A DNA stretch of 50,205 nucleotides, from assembly GCA_947459635.1 (NCBI GenBank), contig CANHEA010000010.1:1-50205 (forward strand). The letters run 5' to 3'. This document shows positions 15,841 to 23,744 of this stretch, piece by piece (the stretch's first letter is position 1; each line of letters begins with the position of its first letter). Below the pieces are notes generated by a model. That model searched no databases, had not been told where the DNA came from, and saw only the letters and a program-made list of their open reading frames with translations. This DNA is from Flavobacteriaceae bacterium (GTDB taxonomy: Bacteria > Bacteroidota > Bacteroidia > Flavobacteriales > Flavobacteriaceae). The position numbers and the translations under genes were made by a program.

Positions 15841-16608
15841 TTTTTTAGCTTCATTCCAAAACACATCCATTTCAGCTAAAGTCATATCCATCAATGGTTT
15901 GCCCAGTGTTGCTGCTTTACTTTCGAGATATTGAAAACGCTTGATGAACTTTTTATTCGTGCGCTCTAAAGCATCTTCTGGATTGATATTGAGAAAACGC
16001 GCGTAATTAATCATTGAGAACAAAACATCGCCGAATTCCGCTTCCATTTTCTCTTGATTACCCGCTTGTACTTCTACTTGCAGCTCTCCTAGTTCTTCTT
16101 GCACTTTATCCCAAACCTGATGCGGCTCTTCCCAATCAAAACCAACTCCTTTTACTTTATCTTGAATTCTACTTGCTTTGACTAAGGCAGGTAAACCGGC
16201 GGGAACGCCTTCTAAGACTGACTTCTTCCCTTCTTTTAATTTTAATTTTTCCCAATTTTGCTTTACTTCTTCTTCATCCGCAACCACTGTATCGCTATAA
16301 ATATGTGGATGGCGGTGAATGAGTTTCTCACAAATATAATTGCAAACATCAGCCATATCAAACGAATCGGTTTCGCTTCCTATCTTCGCATAGAAAACAA
16401 TATGCAGTAGCAAATCGCCCAATTCCTTTTTGATTTCATTGAGATCATGATTCAAAATAGCGTCGCCAAGTTCGTAAGTTTCCTCAATAGTTAAGTGACG
16501 CAGTGACTCGAAGGTTTGCTTCTTATCCCATGGACACTTTTCTCGAAGCTCATCCATAATGGTTAGTAGACGCTCAAAAGCTTGAAGTTGCAATTGTTTT
16601 GAATTCAT
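15835..16608 (-). CDS. mazG: Nucleoside triphosphate pyrophosphohydrolase MazG
   Basis: A 257-aa all-helical NTP pyrophosphatase that hydrolyses (d)NTPs to monophosphates and cleans the nucleotide pool. Two MazG domains are visible. The first has CPWDKKQT and EETYELGDAI with ELGDLLLHIVF (Mg-binding Glu/Asp), near residues 20-75. The second has EELGELQVE and AEFGDVLFSMINYARF in the C-terminal half. It overlaps the 3' end of the fnr-like gene by 6 bases, tail to tail. Length matches E. coli MazG (263 aa). Confidence 0.93.
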   Translation of the reverse strand: MNSKQLQLQAFERLLTIMDELREKCPWDKKQTFESLRHLTIEETYELGDAILNHDLNEIKKELGDLLLHIVFYAKIGSETDSFDMADVCNYICEKLIHRHPHIYSDTVVADEEEVKQNWEKLKLKEGKKSVLEGVPAGLPALVKASRIQDKVKGVGFDWEEPHQVWDKVQEELGELQVEVQAGNQEKMEAEFGDVLFSMINYARFLNINPEDALERTNKKFIKRFQYLESKAATLGKPLMDMTLAEMDVFWNEAKKL

Positions 16609-16661
16609 GTGAGTAATGATTTTGGTGTAAAATGAATAGGCACTAGTGGTGTAAAAATAAG

Positions 16662-16692
16662 AAATCCTGTCAGGAAAATCGAGACAGGATTT
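16662..16692 (-). terminator. Intrinsic terminator of the DUF5606 gene
   Basis: AAATCCTGTC (16662-16671) and GACAGGATTT (16683-16692) are perfect reverse complements around an 11-base loop. Read on the minus strand the stem is followed by CTTATTTTT. It lies 24 bases past the DUF5606 stop codon. Confidence 0.8.
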
Positions 16693-16716
16693 ATTTATTT
16701 CAAAATAGAATACTTA

Positions 16717-17229
16717 CTATTTTTTTGGTGTTTTCTTTTTCGGCGCTGCTTTGGCCTCAGTAGCCTCAGTTTTGGCTTTTTTTGCTTCGGCCACTTTTTC
16801 CTTTACAATTTCTTCCACCCGCGCCTCTTCTGCAGCGTTTGGCTCTTCTTTAGAAACCAAACCTTTACTTTGTAAAATATTATACCAGTTAAAAACTTTC
16901 TTGATGTCCGATGGATAAACTCTGTCTTCATCGTAATCAGGCATGATTTCTTTAAAATATGCCAACAATTTTGCATTGTCTTCTTTATGAGAAATGGCAG
17001 GTCCGTTATCTTCTTTGACTGCAATGGCTCTCATCACTTCTGCTAATGGTTTTTCAGCATCGTGCGTATAAATAGAAATTTCGGTCAATAAGCTAACATT
17101 ACTTCTCAATCCAACCGTTACTCGTTTGCCATCAACTAAAGATTCCGCAACAAAACCAGTACGAGTTTGCATTTTTAAAGCGTAAATTCCTGGCATTCCA
17201 GATATGGCTAATATTTTCTCTAAATTCAT
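16717..17229 (-). CDS. DUF5606 domain protein
   Basis: A 170-aa protein. Residues 1-125 form the conserved domain found across Bacteroidota (MNLEKILAISGMPGIYAL at the N-terminus, LLAYFKEIMPDYDEDRVYPSD later), with an SH3-like beta first half. The last 45 residues are a Lys/Ala/Glu tail of low complexity ending KKKTPKK, which could bind nucleic acid. The function is not known. It lies between mazG and def on the same strand as both, but its own terminator suggests a separate transcript end. Confidence 0.82.
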   Translation of the reverse strand: MNLEKILAISGMPGIYALKMQTRTGFVAESLVDGKRVTVGLRSNVSLLTEISIYTHDAEKPLAEVMRAIAVKEDNGPAISHKEDNAKLLAYFKEIMPDYDEDRVYPSDIKKVFNWYNILQSKGLVSKEEPNAAEEARVEEIVKEKVAEAKKAKTEATEAKAAPKKKTPKK

Positions 17230-17245
17230 TTTTTAATGTTTATTC

Positions 17246-17288
17246 GTTTATTTGTTGAATCGTTTACTTGTTTATTTATTGAATCGTT
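17246..17288. repeat. Pair of 19-bp direct repeats
   Basis: GTTTATTTGTTGAATCGTT (17246-17264) and GTTTATTTATTGAATCGTT (17270-17288) match at 18 of 19 positions, 24 bp apart, followed by GTTGAACC and further GTTAAACG-like words to about 17330. They lie in the gap between def and the DUF5606 gene. The function is unknown. Confidence 0.65.
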
Positions 17289-17346
17289 GAACCAGTTAGA
17301 AGAACATTCGGTCAAACGGTTAAACGAATTACCGTTTTACCTTAAG

Positions 17347-17934
17347 TTACCTTCCTTTTTTTGCGATAAACTTCATTTTATAATCTGGCCGGGTCTTACC
17401 TTCCATGATATTTTGCAATTTCTTTTTGATAAGTTGTTTTTTCAGAGACGAAATTCTGTCAGTGAACAAAATACCTTCAATATGATCATATTCATGCTGA
17501 ATAACTCGTGCGACCAATCCGTCGAATACTTCTACTTTCTTATTAAAATCTTCATCAAAATACTCTAAAGTAATCGTGTCATTTCTAAAAACATCTTCAC
17601 GAACTTCTGGAATACTTAAACAACCTTCATTAAATCCCCATTCTTCGCCTTCTTCCTTTATCATTTTTGCATTGATAAAAGTACGTTTGAAATTCTTTAA
17701 TTGATTTTGCTCGTCGGTCGGCAGATCATCATCTTCACCAAAAGGCGTCGTATCGACAACAAATAAGCGAATCGCTAGTCCGACTTGCGGAGCCGCTAAC
17801 CCAACACCGTAAGCATTGTACATGGTGTCGTACATGTTCTCAATTGTCTCTTTCAATAGCGGATAATCTGCGGGAATCTCCTCGCACATTTTCCTTAAGA
17901 CAGGATCGCCATAACCAATAATAGGTAAAATCAT
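17347..17934 (-). CDS. def: Peptide deformylase
   Basis: Removes the N-formyl group from nascent proteins; a cytoplasmic metalloenzyme. All three signature motifs are present: GVGLAAPQ (43-50), EGCLSIP (103-109, metal ligand Cys105) and QHEYDH (146-151, ligands His147 and His151 with catalytic Glu148). The start is ATG 17934 (MILPIIGYGDPVLR), the usual family N-terminus; a longer frame from 17955 adds seven residues without support. At 195 aa it has an insert (about 65-80, acidic) and a basic C-terminal extension relative to E. coli Def (169 aa), as is usual in Bacteroidota. Confidence 0.95.
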   Translation of the reverse strand: MILPIIGYGDPVLRKMCEEIPADYPLLKETIENMYDTMYNAYGVGLAAPQVGLAIRLFVVDTTPFGEDDDLPTDEQNQLKNFKRTFINAKMIKEEGEEWGFNEGCLSIPEVREDVFRNDTITLEYFDEDFNKKVEVFDGLVARVIQHEYDHIEGILFTDRISSLKKQLIKKKLQNIMEGKTRPDYKMKFIAKKGR

Positions 17935-17983
17935 TTTACTGAAATTTAATTTCACGGTAGCAATACAATGCTAAAGTGGTGGG

Positions 17984-17991
17984 CAAAAATA
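17984..17991 (-). promoter_or_regulatory. -7 box upstream of def
   Basis: Minus strand TATTTTTG, an exact TAnnTTTG, 50 bases before the def start. No clear -33 box was found. Confidence 0.4.
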
Positions 17992-18079
17992 GTGAAAAAA
18001 TGCACATTGAATAATTGGAAAGAAATAATTAGCAAATTTTTATAAGAATTGCGTTTGAAATAAAAATAGTGCAGTATTC

Positions 18080-18496
18080 TTAAATCATTTTTCTAGTCAA
18101 ATAATCGCGAAGCATAATCGTAGCAGATATTTCGTCGAGCAGTGCTTTATTTTGTCGTTGCTTCTTGCTTAATCCGCTATCAATCATTGTTTGCATGGCC
18201 ATTTTTGATGTGAATCTTTCATCAACTCTAACAACCTTGACATTAGGGAAAATAGTAATGAATTTCGCAGCAAAAGCATCAATCATAGCAGCGCTTTCAG
18301 AAGGTTGTCCATTCATTTGCTTTGGATCTCCAATCAAGACGATACTCACATTTTCCTTTTCAAAATAAGCGCGTAGGAACTCAAAAATTGTGTCTGTTGG
18401 AACCGTTGTCAATCCAGAAGCAATAATTTGTAACTCGTCTGTTACTGCAATTCCAGTGCGCTTTTGTCCAAAATCAATTGCGATTATTCTTGGCAT
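18080..18496 (-). CDS. ruvX: RuvX/YqgF Holliday-junction resolvase-like nuclease
   Basis: A 138-aa RNase H-fold protein of the YqgF family, implicated in 16S rRNA 5'-end maturation and resembling RuvC. Features: the first strand AIDFGQKRTGIAVTD with Asp8, IGDPKQMNGQPS (56-65), the VDERFTS strand with Glu93, and the C-terminal DEISATIMLRDYL with Asp121, giving the three acidic active-site residues. Length is standard for the family. It is 145 bases upstream of def in transcription order, with a separate -7 box for each, so the two are probably independent. Confidence 0.93.
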   Translation of the reverse strand: MPRIIAIDFGQKRTGIAVTDELQIIASGLTTVPTDTIFEFLRAYFEKENVSIVLIGDPKQMNGQPSESAAMIDAFAAKFITIFPNVKVVRVDERFTSKMAMQTMIDSGLSKKQRQNKALLDEISATIMLRDYLTRKMI

Positions 18497-18505
18497 TTTT
18501 TATTT

Positions 18506-18513
18506 CAAATGTA
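18506..18513 (-). promoter_or_regulatory. -7 box upstream of ruvX
   Basis: Minus strand TACATTTG, an exact TAnnTTTG, 9 bases before the ruvX start codon. This leaves a very short leader. No good -33 box was found. Confidence 0.35.
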
Positions 18514-18617
18514 ATACAATATTATTTCTTATGCCTCACCGCACTACAAATAGAAACAGTTTTGCCTTCGACATTTCTTAACGTTGCAAAAAGTCAAATA
18601 CAAATTACCGTCAAAAC

Positions 18618-18666
18618 TGTTAATAAGCTAAAAAAACTGTTGATAACTTATCACAGCTGTTAATAT
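18618..18666. promoter_or_regulatory. Three phased CTGTTRATA boxes
   Basis: TGTTAATAA at 18618, TGTTGATAA at 18638 and TGTTAATAT at 18658, each preceded by C, spaced exactly 20 bp and in the same orientation, within an AT-rich gap. The middle one continues into TGATAACTTATCA, a palindrome. TGTTGATAA differs from the DnaA box TGTGGATAA by one base. Gene direction diverges here (ruvX left, the 18711 gene right). It could be a DnaA-binding cluster or operator; neither is shown. Confidence 0.5.
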
Positions 18667-18710
18667 CAGTTCAAAAAAAAATGCGTTATTGCAGTACCAA
18701 AATCTATTGA

Positions 18711-19097
18711 ATGTCTTTGAAGCACCTTTTTTACTTGGTTATTGCAGCACTTCCTCTAAAAGGTATTGCTCAACATAAGATTTTTTCATTTGATCAAGTT
18801 CAGTCAAGAAATGATTTTCAAGAATGGAAGAACATAGAAAAAAAATCAGATCAGATTGTTGAATTTAGTGCTGACAAAATCAATTTAAGAATTGATAAGA
18901 ATTATCAACTCACGATTATTTCAAAGACAAGCTTACCGGATAAAGGAATCATTTACCTTTGCAAAGACGAAAAATCAAATCCCATCACAGTAATGCTAAT
19001 TGATGATGTCAAGATGTATTTGTATGCAAAATCCAAACGTTTTCTAATCAATTTTAAGCATCCAGGAGGCCTATTGCAATTGGCTGATATGGACTAA
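18711..19097 (+). CDS. Small secreted protein of unknown function
   Basis: A 128-aa protein with a probable signal peptide (MSLKHLFYLVIAALPLKGIA, cleavage after about residue 20, GIAQ). The mature part is predicted mostly beta strand and shows no motif I recognise. It contains one Cys (YLCKDE) and ends HPGGLLQLADMD. It lies alone between the ruvX and dapD genes, after the phased boxes, and has no clear TAnnTTTG box of its own. It is likely periplasmic. Confidence 0.6.
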   Translation: MSLKHLFYLVIAALPLKGIAQHKIFSFDQVQSRNDFQEWKNIEKKSDQIVEFSADKINLRIDKNYQLTIISKTSLPDKGIIYLCKDEKSNPITVMLIDDVKMYLYAKSKRFLINFKHPGGLLQLADMD

Positions 19098-19150
19098 TTA
19101 TTTTTAGAATTTATCGGTGTCTTTCGATTTTAGTTCTTAAAAATACAGCC

Positions 19151-19158
19151 TATATTTG
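19151..19158 (+). promoter_or_regulatory. -7 box of dapD
   Basis: TATATTTG, an exact TAnnTTTG, 16 bases before the dapD ATG, giving a predicted leader of about 13 bases. The -33 region is weak (TTTTAG). Confidence 0.5.
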
Positions 19159-19174
19159 CCAAAATTTTCCGAAT

Positions 19175-19990
19175 ATGAATTCACTTCAAAAAATCATTGA
19201 ATCTGCGTGGGAGAACCGTGAATTATTGCAAGATTCAACCACGACTTCAGCCATAAGAGAGGTTATTCAATTGCTAGACGCCGGTGCATTACGTGTTGCC
19301 GAACCTACTAGCGAAGGATGGCAAGTAAATGAATGGGTAAAGAAAGCGGTAGTATTGTACTTCCCAATTCAAAAAATGGAAACCATAGAAGTTGGCATTT
19401 TTGAGTACCATGACAAAATACCACTCAAACGAGGATATGCGGAAAAAGGAATTCGAGTAGTTCCTCATGCGGTAGCCAGACACGGTGCTTTCATCGCGAA
19501 AGGGGTTATTTTGATGCCAAGTTATGTTAATATTGGAGCCTATGTAGACGAAGGCACTATGGTAGACACATGGGCAACCGTTGGAAGTTGCGCACAAATC
19601 GGAAAGAACGTACATCTGTCCGGAGGCGTTGGAATTGGTGGCGTTCTCGAACCACTTCAAGCTGCACCGGTGATTATTGAAGATGGGACTTTTATTGGTT
19701 CACGATGCATCGTTGTTGAAGGAGTTAGAGTTGAAAAGGAAGCTGTCTTAGGAGCCAACGTTTGTTTGACCGCGTCGACCAAAATTATAGATGTCACAGG
19801 ATCTACACCAATAGAGATGAAAGGTTATGTTCCCGCCAGATCTGTGGTGATACCAGGCAGTTATACGAAAAAGTTTGAAGCTGGAGAATACCAGGTTCCT
19901 TGTGCATTAATAATAGGCAAAAGGAAACCTTCGACAGATTTAAAGACTTCATTGAATGATGCGCTGCGAGAATATGATGTAGCTGTTTAG
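19175..19990 (+). CDS. dapD: Tetrahydrodipicolinate N-succinyltransferase
   Basis: Transfers succinyl from succinyl-CoA to tetrahydrodipicolinate in the lysine/diaminopimelate pathway, feeding peptidoglycan cross-links. At 271 aa it is the normal DapD length. An N-terminal helical domain (1-100) is followed by a left-handed beta-helix with hexapeptide repeats, for example VNIGAYVDEGTMVDTWATVG and GVGIGGVLEP. The C-terminal segment PARSVVIPGSYTKKF is the family's CoA-binding end. It is followed after 21 bases by the sulfatase gene in the same direction, which may share its transcript. Confidence 0.95.
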   Translation: MNSLQKIIESAWENRELLQDSTTTSAIREVIQLLDAGALRVAEPTSEGWQVNEWVKKAVVLYFPIQKMETIEVGIFEYHDKIPLKRGYAEKGIRVVPHAVARHGAFIAKGVILMPSYVNIGAYVDEGTMVDTWATVGSCAQIGKNVHLSGGVGIGGVLEPLQAAPVIIEDGTFIGSRCIVVEGVRVEKEAVLGANVCLTASTKIIDVTGSTPIEMKGYVPARSVVIPGSYTKKFEAGEYQVPCALIIGKRKPSTDLKTSLNDALREYDVAV

Positions 19991-20011
19991 AAATGATAAA
20001 ATTTTATTTTG

Positions 20012-21880
20012 ATGACGACTTATTTTAAAATCATTCGACTTTTTGGAAAAAGGATTCTTGTTGTGTTGGCAATTTATCAAATTTGCCGATTACTTTTTCT
20101 CTATTTCAATCGCACTGCGTTTTCAAACATCACGCTAAAATTACTTTATGGTGGATTAATTTACGATTTATCTGCCATTGGATTCATCAATTTGCTTTTT
20201 GGATTTTTGTTTTTACTGCCTTTTCAATTCATATATAATGTAGCATATCAAAAGGTCATTAAGATTTTGTTTTTCATCATCAACTTATTGTTTATAGCTT
20301 CAAATTTTGTTGATTTTGAATACTATAAATTCACAGGAAGAAGAAGTTCATTCGACCTTATTACAGCAAGAGGAATGGAACATGAAATTACTAGATTAAT
20401 CCCCACTTTTCTAGTGCAATTTTGGTACCTACCTATACTCCTATTCATTTTTGCTCTTTTCTTCTGGAAACTGCTTACAACGGAAATCATAACATCAACG
20501 GTTGAAAAACGCAGAAAACCTACGATAGTTAAGCAGAGTTTGCTTTTTTTAGGTGTTTTAACTATTTTACTTATTTTTGGCCGTGGCGGTTTTCAAAGTA
20601 AACCACTTCGTATTGTTGATGCGATAGAATACTCTAACTTAGGAAATTCTGCTTTGGCTCTAAATACACCTTTTTGTATTTTGAAAACCGTGGGGCGAAA
20701 AGAAACATTAGTAGATCCTAATTACTTTTCTAAAAGCGAGTTGAAAAGCATATTTGATCCAGAATTTAGAAGTAATCCACAAGCTGAACCACTTAAAAAG
20801 AATGTGGTCATCGTGATTCTGGAAAGCTTTGGTGATGAAAATGTTCAAAAAGGCTACACGCCTTTCTTAGATTCTTTGATTACAAAATCATACTATTTTA
20901 AGAATGGTTTTGCAAATGGAAAAGTATCCATCGATGCAGTACCAAGCATCATGTCGAGTATTCCAAGTTTAATGAACAAGTCCTTAATCGCTTCAGAATA
21001 TTCCTTGAACAAAGTTTATAGTCTTCCTAAGATTTTTAGGAAACAAGGCTACAAAAGCAGTTTTTTTCACGGTGCTTTTAATGGCAGTCAAAACTTTGAC
21101 CAATATTGTAAGGTAGCTGGATTTGACGCTTATTATGGCAAAGATCAGTATCCAAAAGAGGGCAATTTTGACGGAAGATGGGGCATTTATGACGAGCCGT
21201 TCTTACAGTTCTTCTGTGATGAAATTAGCACTTTTAAACAACCATTTTTCACGACTGTTTTTACAATATCCTCTCATCAGCCCTTTAATATTCCAAAAGA
21301 ATACAAAGGAAGATTTCCAAAAGGAACTAGTCCTATTCATGAGAGCATTGGGTATACCGACTATTCTTTAAGAAAATTCTTCGAAAAAGCGAAGAAACAA
21401 GATTGGTACAAAAACACATTATTTGTTTTTAGTGCAGATCATACCGCTGCTTACGGCGAAGGTATATATAAAACGAACGTAGGTAAATTTCAAATTCCTA
21501 TCTTTTTCTTAGACACTTCGAACCCTGATTTTAGAGGTGTAGTTGAAAAGAATTTTCAGCAAACGGACATTCTTCCGAGCTTATTGGACTATCTTAATAT
21601 TAAGGATGATGTTGTTACCTACGGAAAATCATTTAGGTCAGAAAAAAACTTCGTAGTGAACTATCTTGACAACGTATACAACTATGTTCAAGATGATTAT
21701 TATTTGGCTTTTGATGGTCAAAAAACTATAGGCTTATACAATTTTAAGAAAGACCCTTACTTGAAAAATAACTTGATGAAAAAGGAGAACGACATTTTGC
21801 TGAAAATGGAAAAATTTATCAAGGCTTATATTCAATCATTTAATGCGAGACAAATCAAAAATGAATTGACCATAAAATAA
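20012..21880 (+). CDS. LTA synthase-family sulfatase (envelope phosphotransferase)
   Basis: A 622-aa membrane enzyme. There are about five N-terminal membrane helices (1-190), then a large extracytoplasmic alkaline-phosphatase-fold domain (about 260-560). Metal-site residues are visible: Glu271 (VVIVILESFG), the nucleophile region NGKVSIDAVPS with Ser306, and Asp476-His477 (SADHTAAYGEG). In LtaS the nucleophile is Thr; Ser is common in related Gram-negative members. Such enzymes move phosphoglycerol or phosphoethanolamine onto glycans, and the exact donor cannot be told here. The start is ATG 20012 (TTG 20009 rejected). It directly precedes an LOS-type glycosyltransferase (7 bases). Confidence 0.85.
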   Translation: MTTYFKIIRLFGKRILVVLAIYQICRLLFLYFNRTAFSNITLKLLYGGLIYDLSAIGFINLLFGFLFLLPFQFIYNVAYQKVIKILFFIINLLFIASNFVDFEYYKFTGRRSSFDLITARGMEHEITRLIPTFLVQFWYLPILLFIFALFFWKLLTTEIITSTVEKRRKPTIVKQSLLFLGVLTILLIFGRGGFQSKPLRIVDAIEYSNLGNSALALNTPFCILKTVGRKETLVDPNYFSKSELKSIFDPEFRSNPQAEPLKKNVVIVILESFGDENVQKGYTPFLDSLITKSYYFKNGFANGKVSIDAVPSIMSSIPSLMNKSLIASEYSLNKVYSLPKIFRKQGYKSSFFHGAFNGSQNFDQYCKVAGFDAYYGKDQYPKEGNFDGRWGIYDEPFLQFFCDEISTFKQPFFTTVFTISSHQPFNIPKEYKGRFPKGTSPIHESIGYTDYSLRKFFEKAKKQDWYKNTLFVFSADHTAAYGEGIYKTNVGKFQIPIFFLDTSNPDFRGVVEKNFQQTDILPSLLDYLNIKDDVVTYGKSFRSEKNFVVNYLDNVYNYVQDDYYLAFDGQKTIGLYNFKKDPYLKNNLMKKENDILLKMEKFIKAYIQSFNARQIKNELTIK

Positions 21881-21887
21881 TTGATTT

Positions 21888-23741
21888 ATGAAAATACTGG
21901 TAATTCAACAAAAAATGATAGGTGACGTCTTGGTGAGCAGTATTCTCTGCAACAACCTAAAAAAGGCGTACCCAAATGCCAGGATTGATTATTTGGTTTA
22001 TGAGTCAACTACCCCAGTAATAGAAGGGAATCCAAACATTGATACCGTTATACTTTTCAAAAATAAACACCGCACCAGTAGTACGAAATTGCTCAAATTG
22101 GCGTGGAGAATTCGTAAAGAAAAATACGATATCATTATTGATGCCTACTCAAAGTTAGAAAGCTGGGTTCTCGTGTTTTTAAGCGGTGCCAAACGCCGAA
22201 TATCATATAAAAAACCTGGGCGGAGTTTCCTTTACACTGACAATATTCCGCTTATTTCATTCCCAAAAACCAATTTAGGACTGGCGATTGAAAGAAGACT
22301 TTCTCTTTTAAAACCGTTGAATCTTCCTATTGAAATTGACCCTTATCCTAAGTTATTCATGACGGAAATGGAGATTAAATCAACCATCCAACTGTTTGAA
22401 AAATTTGGCGTTAAAGACAACCGCAAGACTATTATGATAAGTCTTATTGGCAGCGAAAAATCAAAAACATATCCAACGGAATATATGGCAGAGATTGTCA
22501 ACACCATTGGAGAAAATTACGATGTCAATATACTTTTTAACTATTTCCCAAAACAAATTGAAATAGCTAAAACAATCTACAATAAATGCACAAAAGAAAC
22601 TCAGGCAAAAATATATTTTGACTTGTTGGGAGAAAACTTGAGATCTTTTATATCCATTATGAATCAATGTGACATGATCATAGGAAATGACGGTGGTGCC
22701 ATTAATATTGCAAAATCTTTAAACAAACCTTCTTTTATTATTTTCTCACCATGGATTGAGAAGAAAATTTGGGCAACATTTGAAGACGGCATTCATCAAG
22801 TTTCTGTTCATTTGAAGGAATTTAAGTCGAAACTTTTTGAAACTTATTCAGAAAAAGAACTCAAGGAAAAAACACAAGAATTGTATGCACAATTTAAACC
22901 AGAACTATTTCGGGACTTGTTAATCAAATTTATTGACACCAACATACAACAGAATCCCATTTCGTCTCTGCTTAACATCAAACCGATTCGTTTGCCACTT
23001 AGTGCTTTAATTATAACATATAATGAACAAAAACACATTCAAGAAGTCTTAGAAGACATTGATTTTGCCGATGAAATTATTGTCGTAGATTCATATAGTA
23101 CCGACAAAACTGTTGATTTAGTTGATGCTTTTCCAAATGCAAAATTGATTCAACATGCTTTTGTTGATTATAGTTCACAACGAAATTTCGCCATTCAATG
23201 TGCTCAAAACCCTTGGATTTTATTTATTGATGCCGACGAACGTTTTACAACTGAACTGAAAGATGAAGTAATTGAAACAATTCAACAAACAGAAGCAGCC
23301 AGTGCGTATTTATTTTATCGAATTTTTATGTTTGAAGACACTAAAATCAATTTTAGCGGCTGGCAAACCGACAAAATATTTAGGCTTTTTCAAAAAGATA
23401 AAGCAGAGTATGTTACGGAACGATTAGTGCACGAAAAATTAAAAGTTAAGGGCAAAATTGGCAAACTAAAACATAAGCTTATTCACTTTTCTTATACCGA
23501 CTATGAGTCGTATAAAAGTAAAATGGTTAGTTACGGGAAACTAAAAGCTAAAGAAGAATTTTCTAAAGGACTACGACCAAATTTCTATCACTTCTATTTG
23601 CATCCAGCGTACAAATTCCTTTACCAATTCATTATTAGATTAGGTTTTCTAGATGGTAAAAAAGGTGCTATTATTTGCTATTTGAATGCGCTCAGTGTAT
23701 TTGTTCGTTACCAAGAATTGGAAAAAATGAGAGGAAAATAG
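21888..23741 (+). CDS. Fused glycosyltransferase: GT9 heptosyltransferase-like plus GT2
   Basis: A 617-aa two-domain protein. The N-terminal half (about 1-350) is GT9-like: ILVIQQKMIGDVLVSS at the N-terminus and the acceptor/donor segment CDMIIGNDGGAINIAKSL, as in ADP-heptose:LPS heptosyltransferases. The C-terminal half (from about 372) is a GT-A fold GT2 enzyme: ALIITYNEQKHI, IIVVDSYSTDKT and the DADER motif, as in the WaaE/KdtX-like LOS-core glucosyltransferases. In Proteobacteria these are separate genes. It lies 7 bases after the sulfatase gene and converges 3 bases from the WaaP-like gene, so a role in LOS inner core assembly is inferred. Confidence 0.88.
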   Translation: MKILVIQQKMIGDVLVSSILCNNLKKAYPNARIDYLVYESTTPVIEGNPNIDTVILFKNKHRTSSTKLLKLAWRIRKEKYDIIIDAYSKLESWVLVFLSGAKRRISYKKPGRSFLYTDNIPLISFPKTNLGLAIERRLSLLKPLNLPIEIDPYPKLFMTEMEIKSTIQLFEKFGVKDNRKTIMISLIGSEKSKTYPTEYMAEIVNTIGENYDVNILFNYFPKQIEIAKTIYNKCTKETQAKIYFDLLGENLRSFISIMNQCDMIIGNDGGAINIAKSLNKPSFIIFSPWIEKKIWATFEDGIHQVSVHLKEFKSKLFETYSEKELKEKTQELYAQFKPELFRDLLIKFIDTNIQQNPISSLLNIKPIRLPLSALIITYNEQKHIQEVLEDIDFADEIIVVDSYSTDKTVDLVDAFPNAKLIQHAFVDYSSQRNFAIQCAQNPWILFIDADERFTTELKDEVIETIQQTEAASAYLFYRIFMFEDTKINFSGWQTDKIFRLFQKDKAEYVTERLVHEKLKVKGKIGKLKHKLIHFSYTDYESYKSKMVSYGKLKAKEEFSKGLRPNFYHFYLHPAYKFLYQFIIRLGFLDGKKGAIICYLNALSVFVRYQELEKMRGK

Positions 23742-23744
23742 TAA

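Noticed and set aside
17236..17568. 110-aa plus-strand ORF opposite def
   Set aside because: It is mostly antisense to the 3' part of def and begins in the AT-rich repeat; its residues are Phe/Ser-rich as expected for an antisense frame.
19289..19660. 123-aa minus-strand ORF inside dapD
   Set aside because: Antisense to the beta-helix region; no features of its own.
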